A stretch of DNA of 53,324 nt from Verrucomicrobia bacterium CG1_02_43_26. Its GTDB lineage: Bacteria > Verrucomicrobiota > Verrucomicrobiia > Opitutales > CG1-02-43-26. Of this stretch, positions 7,559-17,217 are shown piece after piece. The stretch lies in assembly GCA_001872735.1 (NCBI GenBank), contig MNWT01000017.1, forward strand, positions 1 through 53,324, written 5' to 3'. Below the pieces are notes generated by a model. It did not search any database, was not told where the DNA came from, and saw only the letters and a list, made by a program, of their open reading frames with translations. The position numbers were made by a program, and so were the translations under genes. Position 1 is the stretch's first letter. Each line of letters begins with the position of its first letter.

Positions 7559-9130
7559 ATGTCTAAAAAACTTAAGAATATTACAATAGTAGCCTCTTCC
7601 ACACTGGGATCTCGAGTGTTGGGGCTATTTAGGGACATGGTTACATTTACCTTTTTGGGTGCCGGAGCAATTAACTCAGCGTTCTTACTAGCATTTATGC
7701 TTCCTAATCTCTTCAGGCGGCTCTTGGGCGAAGGTGCGTTAACATCCGCGCTTATTCCCATCCTCTCCGAAGAACACCATAAACATGGTAAGGAAGAAGC
7801 TTTTCGTTTTTTAAATAAACTCATCACCTGGGTTTCATTGGGCATGGTGATGTTGATTTTACTGGTAATTGCCGGGTTAAATTTTGTCGACCATATACCC
7901 AATTTAGAACCGCGCTGGTACCTGGGTGCAAAACTCGGCATGATCCTTATTCCCTACATGCTGTTCGTGTGCTTGGCAGCTGCATTTGCAGCCGCGCTTA
8001 ATGTATTTGAGCGTTTTGGCATCGCTGCTTCTTCCCAAATATGGCTCAACCTTGCCATGATTATTGCCTTGGGTGTTTTCGGTTATCTGTTTGGTAAAAA
8101 TGCCGAGGAACAGGTATACTATCTCTGCACAGGGGTATTAATCGGTGGCTTGATACAAGTCATATGGCCTGCGGTTGCTCTTATGCGATCCGGATGGAAA
8201 CCGAAGTTTGATCTCTCGCCCTCCCCCGCTCTTTCATCTTGGTTTAAACTGTTTATTCCTGGGTTTGGTGGTGCAGCGATTTATCAAATCAACTTCATGG
8301 TTACCCAGCTCTTGGCTTTCTGGTTAACCAATTCTGCCGTAGCTACGTTATACCTGGCGAATCGTTTAATACAGCTCCCCCAAGGTCTATTCACTATTTC
8401 GCTGGTAACGGTATTTTTCCCAAGCCTCTCTAAACTGGTTATACAAGGAGACAAAAAGAGCGACTTAAAAGACCTCTACCTAAAGGGATTAAGGATGCTC
8501 ATGGTTGTAACCATTCCCGCGACAGTCGGCTTAATCGTCCTTCGCGAACCTATATTATCCCTCCTATTCGAGTGGGGGCAATTTGACGCAGAAAACGTAA
8601 GAGCAACGGGCCCAATATTAGCCATTGTAGCGCTCAGTTTACCTTTCTTTGCACTCTCTACACTTTCTACACGTGGCTTCCATTCCCTACAAGACACCCG
8701 TACACCTTATAAAATCGGAATGGTAATGTTCGGCATCAACCTAATTCTGTCCGTAGCCCTCATGTTCCCCTATGGCGTAGCAGGTCTAGCATTAGCCAAT
8801 CTAACGGCAAACATCATCCAAACGATTCTCCTACAAGTAAAATTGACCGCTAAAGAGGAATCCTTTTCACTCAAGGGACTGGGTGCACCTATGATCCAGA
8901 TTGGTTTTGCAGCTTGCTCAATGATAATCACCTTATACCTCATGCTGTTCGCCTGGGAAAGTGCTTTTTCATTTAACGGCAAACTATTTGCAACCGTAGC
9001 CATCCTGACAGTTATTCCGGGCGGGATGCTCATCTACTTTGCAACTTTATGGATATTGGGCTATGAGGACAAACATGAGTTTAAGCGCTATTGTCTGCTG
9101 ATCCTAAAACGCCGGAAAGCTTCTTCTTAA
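7559..9130 (+). CDS. murJ: Lipid II flippase MurJ (MviN)
   Basis: Moves lipid-linked peptidoglycan precursor across the inner membrane. The 523 residues form about 14 hydrophobic segments. The start ASSTLGSRVLGLFRDMV and MLPNLFRRLLGEGALTSALIPI are the strongest MurJ signatures. Later QINFMVTQLLAFWL, LANRLIQLPQGLF and ARGFHSLQDTRTP-like (TRGFHSLQDTRTP) blocks agree. No ribosome-binding site precedes the ATG. Its presence shows the organism makes peptidoglycan. Confidence 0.95.
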   Translation: MSKKLKNITIVASSTLGSRVLGLFRDMVTFTFLGAGAINSAFLLAFMLPNLFRRLLGEGALTSALIPILSEEHHKHGKEEAFRFLNKLITWVSLGMVMLILLVIAGLNFVDHIPNLEPRWYLGAKLGMILIPYMLFVCLAAAFAAALNVFERFGIAASSQIWLNLAMIIALGVFGYLFGKNAEEQVYYLCTGVLIGGLIQVIWPAVALMRSGWKPKFDLSPSPALSSWFKLFIPGFGGAAIYQINFMVTQLLAFWLTNSAVATLYLANRLIQLPQGLFTISLVTVFFPSLSKLVIQGDKKSDLKDLYLKGLRMLMVVTIPATVGLIVLREPILSLLFEWGQFDAENVRATGPILAIVALSLPFFALSTLSTRGFHSLQDTRTPYKIGMVMFGINLILSVALMFPYGVAGLALANLTANIIQTILLQVKLTAKEESFSLKGLGAPMIQIGFAACSMIITLYLMLFAWESAFSFNGKLFATVAILTVIPGGMLIYFATLWILGYEDKHEFKRYCLLILKRRKASS

Positions 9131-9174
9131 CAGGCATATTCTACCATCAGAGCCTATAATAAGCGATATATGGC

Positions 9175-9203
9175 TTTACGTAATCGTATTTTTATGTTAC
9201 AAT
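9175..9203 (+). promoter_or_regulatory. Promoter of the PP2C phosphatase gene
   Basis: TTTACG (9175-9180), a 17-base spacer and TACAAT (9198-9203), 43 bases before the start codon. Confidence 0.5.
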
Positions 9204-9246
9204 CATGTAAAATTGCCTCACTAAATAACATATAATCATTTTTTCA

Positions 9247-9975
9247 ATGCCAGAAGTTATAAAACATAGATCATACGGATTATCAGACATCGGCCTCGTC
9301 AGGCAAGTGAATGAGGACCACTATTTAATTAATAACTCCATCCACCTATTTGCTGTAGCAGACGGTTTAGGCGGTTTACCTAAAGGTGATCTCGCCAGCC
9401 GGGTAGCCATCGAAGAACTCGATGCCATGGTTAATACCTCTGAGGGTACACTCGCGCTCGATTTTGCAAAAATATTTTACCAGATAGCCGAAGTGGTCAT
9501 TCAAGTTGGTCAAGAAATCAACAATGAAATGGGCATCGCGACAACCCTAACCGCTATGAAAATTGAAGGGGATCGCTTATTGGTCGGTCACGTGGGCGAC
9601 TCAGGATTATTTCTTTACCGCAAAGGACACCACTACCTGAAATTGACCAAGGATCACACCATGGCTCAGGAAATGCGCGATCATAAAGACTTTGATGAAA
9701 ACACCTATATTCCGGAATATTTTCACCACACGCTAACCCGCTGTATTGGCAACATTCCTGAATTGGTGATTGACACCCACGAATACCAAATCTTGCCCGG
9801 AGATCGTTTCTTACTCTATTCAGACGGTGTTACAAAAACAATCGCCGGTGATGAGCTCGAGGAACTGGCCTTCCAAATAGATTCTCCCAAACTTTTCGTG
9901 GAAACGATTATCAATTTATCCAATGACAGAGGTGGCCCCGACAATACAACGGCTGTAGCCGTTTTTATAGATTAG
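9247..9975 (+). CDS. PP2C-family serine/threonine phosphatase (PrpC/Stp1-like)
   Basis: Metal-dependent phosphatase, usually the antagonist of Hanks-type Ser/Thr kinases. All metal and phosphate motifs of the compact bacterial type can be seen in its 242 residues: SDIGLVRQVNEDHYLI, FAVADGLGGL, VGHVGDSGLFLYR, LLYSDGVTK and GGPDNTTAVAV. It has no membrane segment or sensor domain. No kinase gene lies nearby, so its substrate is unknown. It is separate in type from the SpoIIE-like phosphatase at 41391-42617. Confidence 0.9.
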   Translation: MPEVIKHRSYGLSDIGLVRQVNEDHYLINNSIHLFAVADGLGGLPKGDLASRVAIEELDAMVNTSEGTLALDFAKIFYQIAEVVIQVGQEINNEMGIATTLTAMKIEGDRLLVGHVGDSGLFLYRKGHHYLKLTKDHTMAQEMRDHKDFDENTYIPEYFHHTLTRCIGNIPELVIDTHEYQILPGDRFLLYSDGVTKTIAGDELEELAFQIDSPKLFVETIINLSNDRGGPDNTTAVAVFID

Positions 9976-9979
9976 AGAA

Positions 9980-10126
9980 ATGGCGCTGCTCTTGATCAGC
10001 TTAAGCGCCTTTTTCGCCTCGCTGCTGACTCTATTTTCAGGCTTCGGCCTAGGAACTCTATTAATGCCTGTTGTAGCTGCCTTGCTTTATTTATTAGGCA
10101 GCTTACTTGTCCTTGGAATGATTTAA
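9980..10126 (+). pseudogene. Small membrane ORF, possible remnant of a TauE/SafE (TSUP) transporter
   Basis: A 48-codon frame begins five bases after the PP2C stop. It reads MALLLISLSAFFASLLTLFS at the start, followed by GFGLGTLLMPV. The block TLFSGFGLGTLLMPV is the hallmark N-terminus of TSUP-family anion exporters, which are normally about 250 residues long. After this block the similarity seems to fade, though the frame stays hydrophobic to its TAA. It may be a decayed gene or a true small membrane protein. The resemblance is judged by eye. Confidence 0.45.
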
Positions 10127-10134
10127 AAGCGCTT

Positions 10135-13100
10135 TTACGCGTTCAGCAATGTATCAACATTTTCAATATTATCCTTAATCTCTTTAAGGAAACGACCTGC
10201 ACCTGCACCATTTGCCCAACGATGGTCGAACGTAAAATCGAGATTAACCACCTCAACCGGCTTGATTTCGCCTGCATCATTTGTTTGCAGATCATAGAAT
10301 GGTTGGCCAATAAAGATCGTAGAGATAGCTGGCGGAACAACAATTGCTTTACCGAAGCGTATCTTATACTGCCCCATACTGGTAATGTTAATGACGGTTC
10401 TTGCTTTAGACACACTAACACCATCCTTGATTTTCTTAAGCTCCGTACGATAGGTCTTAACAAACTCTAGCCAAGAATATGTATTCGCATGCGGCAGAAC
10501 AGCTGTTTCTAAAACATCATTTTCCAACGCAACGGCAAATCCAACATCAAAATCCTTCTGCGGCTGGGAAATTTGCCCGTTTTGCAAGAGACATCGGAAT
10601 TGTGGATATTTCTCCAAAGCCTTAGTAACACACCACGCAACTAAAGTTGTATACGTATAAGTGCCTTCCGCAGAACGCCCTCTGTCTTTCCCCCAAACAG
10701 CACGCATCTTAGACCAATCCGCCGTTAGGGTTAAACTCGCTGGAAGAACACCTTGCAATTGACGTAAAATTTCAGGTGAAAGCGCGGCTTGCTTGCTTGC
10801 GGGTGCTTCAGAAATAACAGGAGCTTCTTGCTCAACCGGCCGCTGCGAGGATGATTGAGATTGCTCCGTCTGCACCGGCTGTGTTCCTCCCGTATGTGCA
10901 AGAACCGCAATTTCTTGTCCAACTGTAATCACTTGGTCTTCTTTGATCTTCCAGGATTCCAGAATACCTTCAATCGAAGATTCTACAGGAAACACCGCTT
11001 TGTCTGTTTCAACTTCACAGAGCGCATCGTCTGGATGAACTTGCTCGCCTTCTTTTTTAAAGATACTAATGACACGCGCTTCCAACAGACCTTCACCTAA
11101 GTGAGGCAATACGATCGTTGTCTTCGCAGTCTTCTTACCGCATTCTTCTACCGTTAAGGAGGTATGGGAAGGCCCTACACCTTCGCTTGCAACTTGCTTA
11201 ACAGCCGGAATATCGCCTACGCGTTGAGTGGACATCGCAATCACTTTGCTAATAGCGGCGACCACGCGATCTTGATCCGGAAGCGAGGAATACTCATAAA
11301 CCGGATTATATCCCACACAAACATCTGGCTTACTGACCAATTGAGGCGGTGCAACCATGGCTTTCCAAACCGCAGGATCTTCAGACAACGTAGAAATGAT
11401 CATTTGGCCAACACTACAGCTTTCACCATCTTCTTGCACGATCACAAGGCGGCCTGTTTTCATAACAGAATAAGTGATGGTCTCCTTATCCCAAGGAACC
11501 ATAGAGCGCAGATCGATCAATTCAATACTCGCGTCTGTCTTAAGTTTTTCAACTGCCTTACCAACTACTTCCATACAATTACCCCAGGTAACTACAGTAA
11601 CATCATTGCCTTCTTGACGAATAGCAGCCTTACCTAATGGGATCGGTGCCATATTTTGCGGGATCTCACGTGGTTCCCAGAACATGTGTTTAGGCAACAA
11701 TACGAGAACAGGGTCCTCGCACGCAATCGCACTACTAATCATACCAGCAGCGTCTTCCGGTGTGCTTGGCATAATAACGGAAAGACCAGGAACATGGCTA
11801 AAAAGGCCTTCATTAGTCTGGCTATGCCAGATAGCGCCCCCGGGGAGATATCCCCCACAAGGTGCATAAATAACAGCAGGACAAGTCCAATCGCCATAAC
11901 TACGCCAACGCAGATTGCTCATACTGCTGATCAACTGGTTTAAACCAGGTGTAATAAAATCGATAAACTGTATTTCAAAAACAGGGCGCTTGCCATAAGC
12001 AGCTAGTCCAACTGCAACACCAATAATGGTAGACTCCGCCAAGGGTGAGTTAATCACACGATCAGGAAATTCAGTAGACAACCCTTTAGTGAGCTTAAAT
12101 ACTCCACCTAATGGGTCTGCTATATCTTCACCGAAGAAAATAACATCCTTATCATTACTGAGTGCTTCACGGAAGGTTTTGTTAATGGCATCCGCCATAC
12201 GGCACTTTTCACCCACAGGAAGCGTTGGCATTTTACCCACTTGGAAAGGCGCAAATACTTGTTTCGTTTCATCTCCAGGCGTTGGGTTTTTAGCCGTCTC
12301 AGCACGTTGGTAATCTTCTTTGGTAATGGTTTCTATTTCCTTATCAAATTCCTCCCAACTTTCTTCATTGAAAATGCCATCGAGGATAAATTCTTCTTTA
12401 ATGCGGCTTAGCGGATCGCGCTTTACGATTGCGGCTAGCTCTTCTTCCACACGGTAATTACGGTGGTCATCCGCGCTCGAGTGGCTAGACAAGCGTTCTA
12501 CATGGCTCCAGATAAACTGAGGCCCTTTACCACTTCTAGCATTATTAATCGCGATATTCGCAGCTTCGAAAACCTGGTGTATATCGGTACCATCGATCTC
12601 AACCCAATCATCATTTGGCAGGGCCTTAATCGCTAGCGCTGCCATTTCTTCGGTGTTGGTGCTGATACCAAAGCGGTTGTCCTGCACCACGAAAATCATC
12701 GGCAGGTTTTTCTCTTTGGCAAACGCGATAGATTCATAGAAATCTCCTTGGCGTGTACCTGCTTCGCCGATAGATACATAGACAACATTTTGTTTTTTGT
12801 CCATCTGCATCCCCCAAGCCACACCCGCAGCCGGTAGATGTTGGGCGGCAATGGTAGAAGCCGTACTATAAATATTTAACTTACGGTTACTAAAGTGGCT
12901 CGGCATTTGTCGGCCGGCACTGGAGGATTCTTTTTTAGCGTAATAGGCAAGCGCTAAGTCGTAATTGCTAATCCCCCTGGAGAGGACAAACGCACGATCT
13001 CGGTAGAATGGAAAACCATAATCACCTTCTTGCATCAACATGCCGAAGATGGCCGAGGTTTCGTGGCCCATTGCGGATACATGAAACCAACCCTTACCTT

Positions 13101-13236
13101 GCCGGATCAATCGCTGCTCCCTCAAATCACCATGTCGGCTAATCAACATCAGGCGAGCTAGCCTTTTCTTCGTTTCAATATTTAGTTCCAAATTTGCTGT
13201 GTTTGGCATCTTGCTTTGATTATCAGATTTTAACAT
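10135..13236 (-). CDS. Single-chain 2-oxoacid dehydrogenase: E1-alpha/E1-beta/lipoyl/E2 fusion
   Basis: A 1033-residue protein that appears to carry both E1 decarboxylase subunits and the E2 acyltransferase of a branched-chain- or pyruvate-type complex. E1-alpha is about residues 20-320, with thiamine-site GEAGTRQGDFYES...QDNRFGIS and the phosphorylation-loop-like SHSSADDHRNYR. E1-beta is about 345-670, with FFGEDIADPLGGVF and FIDFITPG. The lipoyl domain is about 705-785, with Lys746 in ETDKAVF. A Pro/Gln/Ser linker leads to the E2 catalytic domain, about 815-1030, ending DHRWANGAGAG. No peripheral-subunit-binding domain is evident. The E2 motif DHRxxDG has Asn1009 in place of Asp. ATG at 13209 (MPNTAN) is an alternative start. 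No E3 gene is nearby. Confidence 0.88.
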   Translation of the reverse strand: MLKSDNQSKMPNTANLELNIETKKRLARLMLISRHGDLREQRLIRQGKGWFHVSAMGHETSAIFGMLMQEGDYGFPFYRDRAFVLSRGISNYDLALAYYAKKESSSAGRQMPSHFSNRKLNIYSTASTIAAQHLPAAGVAWGMQMDKKQNVVYVSIGEAGTRQGDFYESIAFAKEKNLPMIFVVQDNRFGISTNTEEMAALAIKALPNDDWVEIDGTDIHQVFEAANIAINNARSGKGPQFIWSHVERLSSHSSADDHRNYRVEEELAAIVKRDPLSRIKEEFILDGIFNEESWEEFDKEIETITKEDYQRAETAKNPTPGDETKQVFAPFQVGKMPTLPVGEKCRMADAINKTFREALSNDKDVIFFGEDIADPLGGVFKLTKGLSTEFPDRVINSPLAESTIIGVAVGLAAYGKRPVFEIQFIDFITPGLNQLISSMSNLRWRSYGDWTCPAVIYAPCGGYLPGGAIWHSQTNEGLFSHVPGLSVIMPSTPEDAAGMISSAIACEDPVLVLLPKHMFWEPREIPQNMAPIPLGKAAIRQEGNDVTVVTWGNCMEVVGKAVEKLKTDASIELIDLRSMVPWDKETITYSVMKTGRLVIVQEDGESCSVGQMIISTLSEDPAVWKAMVAPPQLVSKPDVCVGYNPVYEYSSLPDQDRVVAAISKVIAMSTQRVGDIPAVKQVASEGVGPSHTSLTVEECGKKTAKTTIVLPHLGEGLLEARVISIFKKEGEQVHPDDALCEVETDKAVFPVESSIEGILESWKIKEDQVITVGQEIAVLAHTGGTQPVQTEQSQSSSQRPVEQEAPVISEAPASKQAALSPEILRQLQGVLPASLTLTADWSKMRAVWGKDRGRSAEGTYTYTTLVAWCVTKALEKYPQFRCLLQNGQISQPQKDFDVGFAVALENDVLETAVLPHANTYSWLEFVKTYRTELKKIKDGVSVSKARTVINITSMGQYKIRFGKAIVVPPAISTIFIGQPFYDLQTNDAGEIKPVEVVNLDFTFDHRWANGAGAGRFLKEIKDNIENVDTLLNA

Positions 13237-13283
13237 CGAGTAAAAGTTTATAGTTCGCCACTTCGGGCTATTTTATTAAATCC

Positions 13284-13311
13284 TTGTCTTAGGATCGTTA
13301 TTATATACAAT
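13284..13311 (+). promoter_or_regulatory. Promoter of the VanZ-like gene
   Basis: TTGTCT (13284-13289), a 16-base spacer and TACAAT (13306-13311). The ATG at 13319 lies seven bases beyond the -10, so the transcript would be leaderless or nearly so. Confidence 0.5.
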
Positions 13312-13318
13312 TTCGTTT

Positions 13319-13765
13319 ATGAGATGGATTTTCCCCATCGCTATATGTGTAATGCTTTTTTTTGCTTCTGGCCAGTCTAAATTGGCCACGCACGGAATCG
13401 AGATAGACTATTTTGATAAAATAGGCCATTTCCTCGTGTTCGGGCTGCTAGCAACCGCCTTTTACAGGATCCCTTTTTTTTGGAATCTTAAGTTAATTGG
13501 GCTTATCCTAGTTTTGTTTATTGTAACGTTGTTTGGAGCAAGTGATGAGATTCACCAATCCTTTACACCGGAAAGAAATTTTGAATACACGGATATGATT
13601 GCGGATTTCAGTGGCGCTTTTATTGCGCTTCTTGTCTATAAATTCTGGCATCTATATAGAGCCATACTAGAATACCCGGTTTTTGGCTCAATCAAAAGAT
13701 ATAGCCCGAAAAAGGGGTATGTACGCTCGTTTGGAGATTCCGATGCCCCGCTAACAAGGCCTTAA
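13319..13765 (+). CDS. VanZ-like membrane protein
   Basis: A 148-residue protein with about four hydrophobic segments. DKIGHFLVFGLLA (residues 34-46) and GASDEIHQSFTPERNFEYTD followed by ADFSGAF are the family's polar landmarks. VanZ-like proteins are widespread in the envelope; VanZ itself gives low-level teicoplanin resistance, but for most members the job is not established, and none is claimed here. It is divergent from the E1-E2 fusion gene. Confidence 0.8.
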   Translation: MRWIFPIAICVMLFFASGQSKLATHGIEIDYFDKIGHFLVFGLLATAFYRIPFFWNLKLIGLILVLFIVTLFGASDEIHQSFTPERNFEYTDMIADFSGAFIALLVYKFWHLYRAILEYPVFGSIKRYSPKKGYVRSFGDSDAPLTRP

Positions 13766-13800
13766 AAAAATATTACCGCCTTTTTATCGCTAAAATCACC

Positions 13801-13829
13801 TTGATTGATCAGTTGTATTCATATTGAAT
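13801..13829 (+). promoter_or_regulatory. Candidate promoter of the hemF-hemE-hemY operon
   Basis: TTGATT (13801-13806), a 17-base spacer and TTGAAT (13824-13829), which is a weak -10. It lies 26 bases before the preferred hemF ATG at 13856. Confidence 0.35.
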
Positions 13830-13855
13830 CGAATTGCTTCACTCAATTTATTCCC

Positions 13856-14788
13856 ATGAAAGATAAAGTAGAACTGGTTAAAGAGTATTTATTGTCATTC
13901 CAAAATGCCGTTTGTGCTGCTGTTCACAATGAAGATGGTACAGGAAAGTTCATTGAAGATCGCTGGGATCGCCCTGAGGGTGGTGGCGGAATCACGCGCA
14001 TCTATAAAGGTGATGCGATCGAGCAGCTCGGTGTTAATTTTTCGCATGTGCATGGGGATCAGCTCCCGGCTTCCGCAACGGACTTACGCCCGGAGATGGC
14101 AAACAAGAGTTTTGAGGCACTTGGTGTTTCTATTATATGCCACCCGTCCAACCCTTATGCCCCAACGACTCATGCCAATGTAAGAATGTTTGTGGTCAAT
14201 GATAAGAATGATGGCTCAACACACTGGTGGTTCGGCGGCGGTTTTGACCTCACACCTTATTATGGTTTTGAAGAGGATGCTGTCCATTTTCACAAAAAAG
14301 CTAAAGCCGCATGTGATCCTTTTGGCATAAACCTCTATCCTCGTTTTAAGCAAGAGGCGGATGATTACTTCTTTTTAAAACACAGGAGCGAACCACGTGG
14401 CATCGGGGGCATTTTCTTTGATGACTTTAATGAAAAGAATTTCGACCACTCTTTTGGTTTTATGCGCAGCGTAGGGGATAATTTTATAAAAGCCTATCAG
14501 CCCATCCTGGCACGCCGAAAAAATACACCCTATGGTGAGCGTGAAAGAAATTTCCAACTCTATCGTCGTGGACGCTACGTTGAGTTTAATCTTATTTATG
14601 ACCGTGGTACTCTTTTCGGTCTAAAGTCAAATGGGCGTACAGAGTCTATTCTCGCTTCATTGCCACCGGAAGTACGCTGGGAGTATAACTGGTCTCCTGA
14701 AGCAAATACTCCTGAAAGCCGTCTACATGAATTTTTCTTAAAACCCAAAGATTGGGTACATTTAAAACCTGAGCTTTCTTTTGCTTAA
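13856..14788 (+). CDS. hemF: Oxygen-dependent coproporphyrinogen III oxidase
   Basis: Oxidatively decarboxylates coproporphyrinogen III to protoporphyrinogen IX using O2. Family blocks are clear: [42 protein letters not shown] and [17 protein letters not shown] chose ATG at 13856 (310 residues). A TTG at 13805 would extend it by 17 residues, but those do not resemble the family and lie within the candidate promoter. It is the first gene of a tight heme operon, with hemE starting four bases after its stop. Use of HemF rather than HemN alone implies life with oxygen. Confidence 0.94.
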   Translation: MKDKVELVKEYLLSFQNAVCAAVHNEDGTGKFIEDRWDRPEGGGGITRIYKGDAIEQLGVNFSHVHGDQLPASATDLRPEMANKSFEALGVSIICHPSNPYAPTTHANVRMFVVNDKNDGSTHWWFGGGFDLTPYYGFEEDAVHFHKKAKAACDPFGINLYPRFKQEADDYFFLKHRSEPRGIGGIFFDDFNEKNFDHSFGFMRSVGDNFIKAYQPILARRKNTPYGERERNFQLYRRGRYVEFNLIYDRGTLFGLKSNGRTESILASLPPEVRWEYNWSPEANTPESRLHEFFLKPKDWVHLKPELSFA

Positions 14789-14791
14789 TTT

Positions 14792-15820
14792 ATGAATTCT
14801 CGAGATCGCTTTTTAAACGCTTGTAATAGTCAGCCAGTAGACCGTCCTCCGGTCTGGGTAATGAGGCAGGCAGGTCGCTATTTACCGGAATACCGGGCTT
14901 TACGGGAAAAATATTCGTTTCTCGAAATGGTCAAAACACCAGAGCTCGCTAGAGAAATCACACTGCAGCCTTTAGCACGTTTTCCGTTAGATGCTGCCAT
15001 TATCTTTTCCGATATTTTAGTCGTGCCGGAAGCCATGGGCCAGCCTTACGAATTTAACTCCAAGGGCATCAAAATGTCCTTTGCTCTGGATTCTATCGAT
15101 AAGGTCGAAAAAATCGTTGTTGACGGAACCGTAGAAAGGCTGAGTTACGTCAGGGATGCTATTCGCCTCACGCGGGAAAAGCTGGGTAATGAAAAGGCTC
15201 TACTCGGTTTTGGGGGTGCTCCATGGACACTAGCCAGCTACATGGTTGAGGGGGAATCTACCAAAGATTTTTCTAAAATAAAAAGTTTGGCGTATGCAGA
15301 GCCGCTTGTATTTGAAGCGTTGATGGAAAAATTAACCACCGCGCTCATCGGCTATTTCAAGATGCAAATAAGTGCCGGCGTAGATGCTATTCAAATATTT
15401 GATAGCTGGGGCGCTATGTGCCCCGCTAGCCACTACTGGGAATTTTCCCTCAAATGGATCGAAAAAATCATACACGCTTTGCCAACAGATTTCCCGGTAA
15501 TCCTGTATGCAAAGGGAATGTCTCATCTACATCAACAGCTTATCCGGACTAATCCCACTGTATTGGCTGCAGACTGGACAATGCCGCTAACCGAATTACG
15601 CAAATCCATTCCTCAACGCTACGCAATCCAAGGTAATCTGGATCCTATCGTACTCAACACAACTCCCGAGATTGTTCGCGAAGAAACCATGAAAATTCTT
15701 CATGAAATGGAACACCACAATGGCTTTATTTTTAACTTAGGGCATGGCATTACCCCTAAAGCAAAGATTGAAAACATGGAAATGCTCACCAACACAGTTG
15801 TCAATTTTAGATCAAAATAG
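14792..15820 (+). CDS. hemE: Uroporphyrinogen decarboxylase
   Basis: Removes four carboxyl groups from uroporphyrinogen III to give coproporphyrinogen III, the step before HemF. The 342-residue protein shows RPPVWVMRQAGRYLPEYR at the N-terminus (substrate-binding Arg residues), AAIIFSDILVVPEAMG with the catalytic Asp, FGGAPWTLASYMVEG and the C-terminal NLGHGITPKA. It sits between hemF and hemY with gaps of 3 and 6 bases, so the three are surely co-transcribed. Confidence 0.96.
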   Translation: MNSRDRFLNACNSQPVDRPPVWVMRQAGRYLPEYRALREKYSFLEMVKTPELAREITLQPLARFPLDAAIIFSDILVVPEAMGQPYEFNSKGIKMSFALDSIDKVEKIVVDGTVERLSYVRDAIRLTREKLGNEKALLGFGGAPWTLASYMVEGESTKDFSKIKSLAYAEPLVFEALMEKLTTALIGYFKMQISAGVDAIQIFDSWGAMCPASHYWEFSLKWIEKIIHALPTDFPVILYAKGMSHLHQQLIRTNPTVLAADWTMPLTELRKSIPQRYAIQGNLDPIVLNTTPEIVREETMKILHEMEHHNGFIFNLGHGITPKAKIENMEMLTNTVVNFRSK

Positions 15821-15826
15821 GCTCTT

Positions 15827-17158
15827 ATGAAGGTTGCCATTGTAGGAACAGGTATAACGGGGCTATCAATCGCCTACCAATTGGAAAAAAAGGGCATTAG
15901 CTCTGTTCTATTTGATACCGCAAAAAAAGTAGGCGGTGTGCTCAACTCCTCTCAATTTGATGGCTTTCTGTGCGAAAAAGGGGCTCATACCCTGGAAATC
16001 AAAACGCCGGAAGTTCAGCATTTCATAAACGAAATGAATCTTACAGCAGATACCTTTGAGATCCCGTCTAAAAGCAATCGCTACATCGTCCACAAGGGGC
16101 AGCTTCAAGCACTGCCGTTATCTTTCTGTTCGTTTTTAAAAACGCCTCTTTTTTCAATAAAAGCTAAGTTAAAGTTACTTACTGAGCCGTTTGTTTCCGC
16201 CTATAAAGGATCAGATGATGAAAGTTTGGGGCATTTTGTAACACGCAGGCTCGGAAAAGAGTTTCTCGATTACGCAATAGACCCGTTTGTCGCCGGTGTC
16301 TACGCAGGAGATCCCTTTAAACTTTCCGTAAAACAAGCTTTTCCAAAATTGCATGAGCTCGAAGCGCAATACGGCTCTTTAATCAAGGGAGGCTTTTTAG
16401 CTAAAAGGAAGAATGGTCCGCGCTTCAAAAAACGAATTATTTCATTCCGTAGGGGCATGCACATGTTACCCGAAGCCATTGAGAAAAAATTAAATTCCCC
16501 TATTCATCTAAAAACAACCCTTGAGGCGATAGAACAAAAGGGTGACGCTTGGGAGCTCACCTGGAATGGCCAAAAGGAAATCTTCTCTCATTTGATCATT
16601 ACGGTTCCGGCTCACAAGGTTAAGTCTCTCCCCTGGCCTCAAGAGATCTCAAATAAACTTTCCGTATTTGATCAGATTGAATATGCGCCTATTGCCACGG
16701 TTAATCTAGGCTTTAGGCAGCAAGATATTTCCGGCAAACTCGATGGCTTTGGATTTCTTGTGCCGCGAAAAGAAAAAATGAATATACTGGGCACACTCTA
16801 TCCCTCTACTATGCTTCCTAATAGGGCAGGCAAAGGCCATGTTTTACTGACAACTTTTATCGGCGGAAGTCGTTTTCCGGAAGCCCCTATCATGCCACAA
16901 AAGGCTATGATCAATCTTGTTCTCAGTGATCTTAAAAAATTGTTTACAATAAAGGGTACCCCGATATTCTCCTCCGTCAAAACATACCAAAAAGCAATCC
17001 CTCAATATAACTTAGGTTATGATAAAATCTTAAAGGGCATGCAAACGATCGAAGACAATATCCCCGGTCTTCATTTTGCGGGTAACTACCGCACGGGAAT
17101 TGCTGTGGGGCAATGCATCCACTCCGCTATCAAATTCGCAAGCCAATTTAAGGCGTAA
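15827..17158 (+). CDS. hemY: Protoporphyrinogen/coproporphyrinogen oxidase, FAD-dependent
   Basis: Performs the six-electron oxidation of protoporphyrinogen IX (or coproporphyrinogen III) in heme synthesis. The FAD-binding start KVAIVGTGITGLSIAYQLEK is followed by a Gly-Gly motif (KVGGVLNSS). The C-terminal FAD block GLHFAGNYRTGIAVGQCI is typical of this family. At 443 residues it is normal for HemY. With hemF in the same operon, which yields protoporphyrinogen IX, the protoporphyrin-dependent route is the likelier use. It is the third gene of the heme operon. Confidence 0.92.
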   Translation: MKVAIVGTGITGLSIAYQLEKKGISSVLFDTAKKVGGVLNSSQFDGFLCEKGAHTLEIKTPEVQHFINEMNLTADTFEIPSKSNRYIVHKGQLQALPLSFCSFLKTPLFSIKAKLKLLTEPFVSAYKGSDDESLGHFVTRRLGKEFLDYAIDPFVAGVYAGDPFKLSVKQAFPKLHELEAQYGSLIKGGFLAKRKNGPRFKKRIISFRRGMHMLPEAIEKKLNSPIHLKTTLEAIEQKGDAWELTWNGQKEIFSHLIITVPAHKVKSLPWPQEISNKLSVFDQIEYAPIATVNLGFRQQDISGKLDGFGFLVPRKEKMNILGTLYPSTMLPNRAGKGHVLLTTFIGGSRFPEAPIMPQKAMINLVLSDLKKLFTIKGTPIFSSVKTYQKAIPQYNLGYDKILKGMQTIEDNIPGLHFAGNYRTGIAVGQCIHSAIKFASQFKA

Positions 17159-17217
17159 GCGTCCATACCTCATATCATGATTGCCTTTTAATCAACTTAG
17201 GCATACATTTTATTCAA

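Noticed and set aside
11164..11637. 157-codon plus-strand frame inside the E1-E2 gene
   Set aside because: Antisense shadow of a clearly coding region; composition is biased and no motif is seen.
13805..13855. TTG start giving a 17-residue extension of HemF
   Set aside because: The extension overlaps the candidate promoter and does not resemble HemF N-termini; ATG 13856 fits better.
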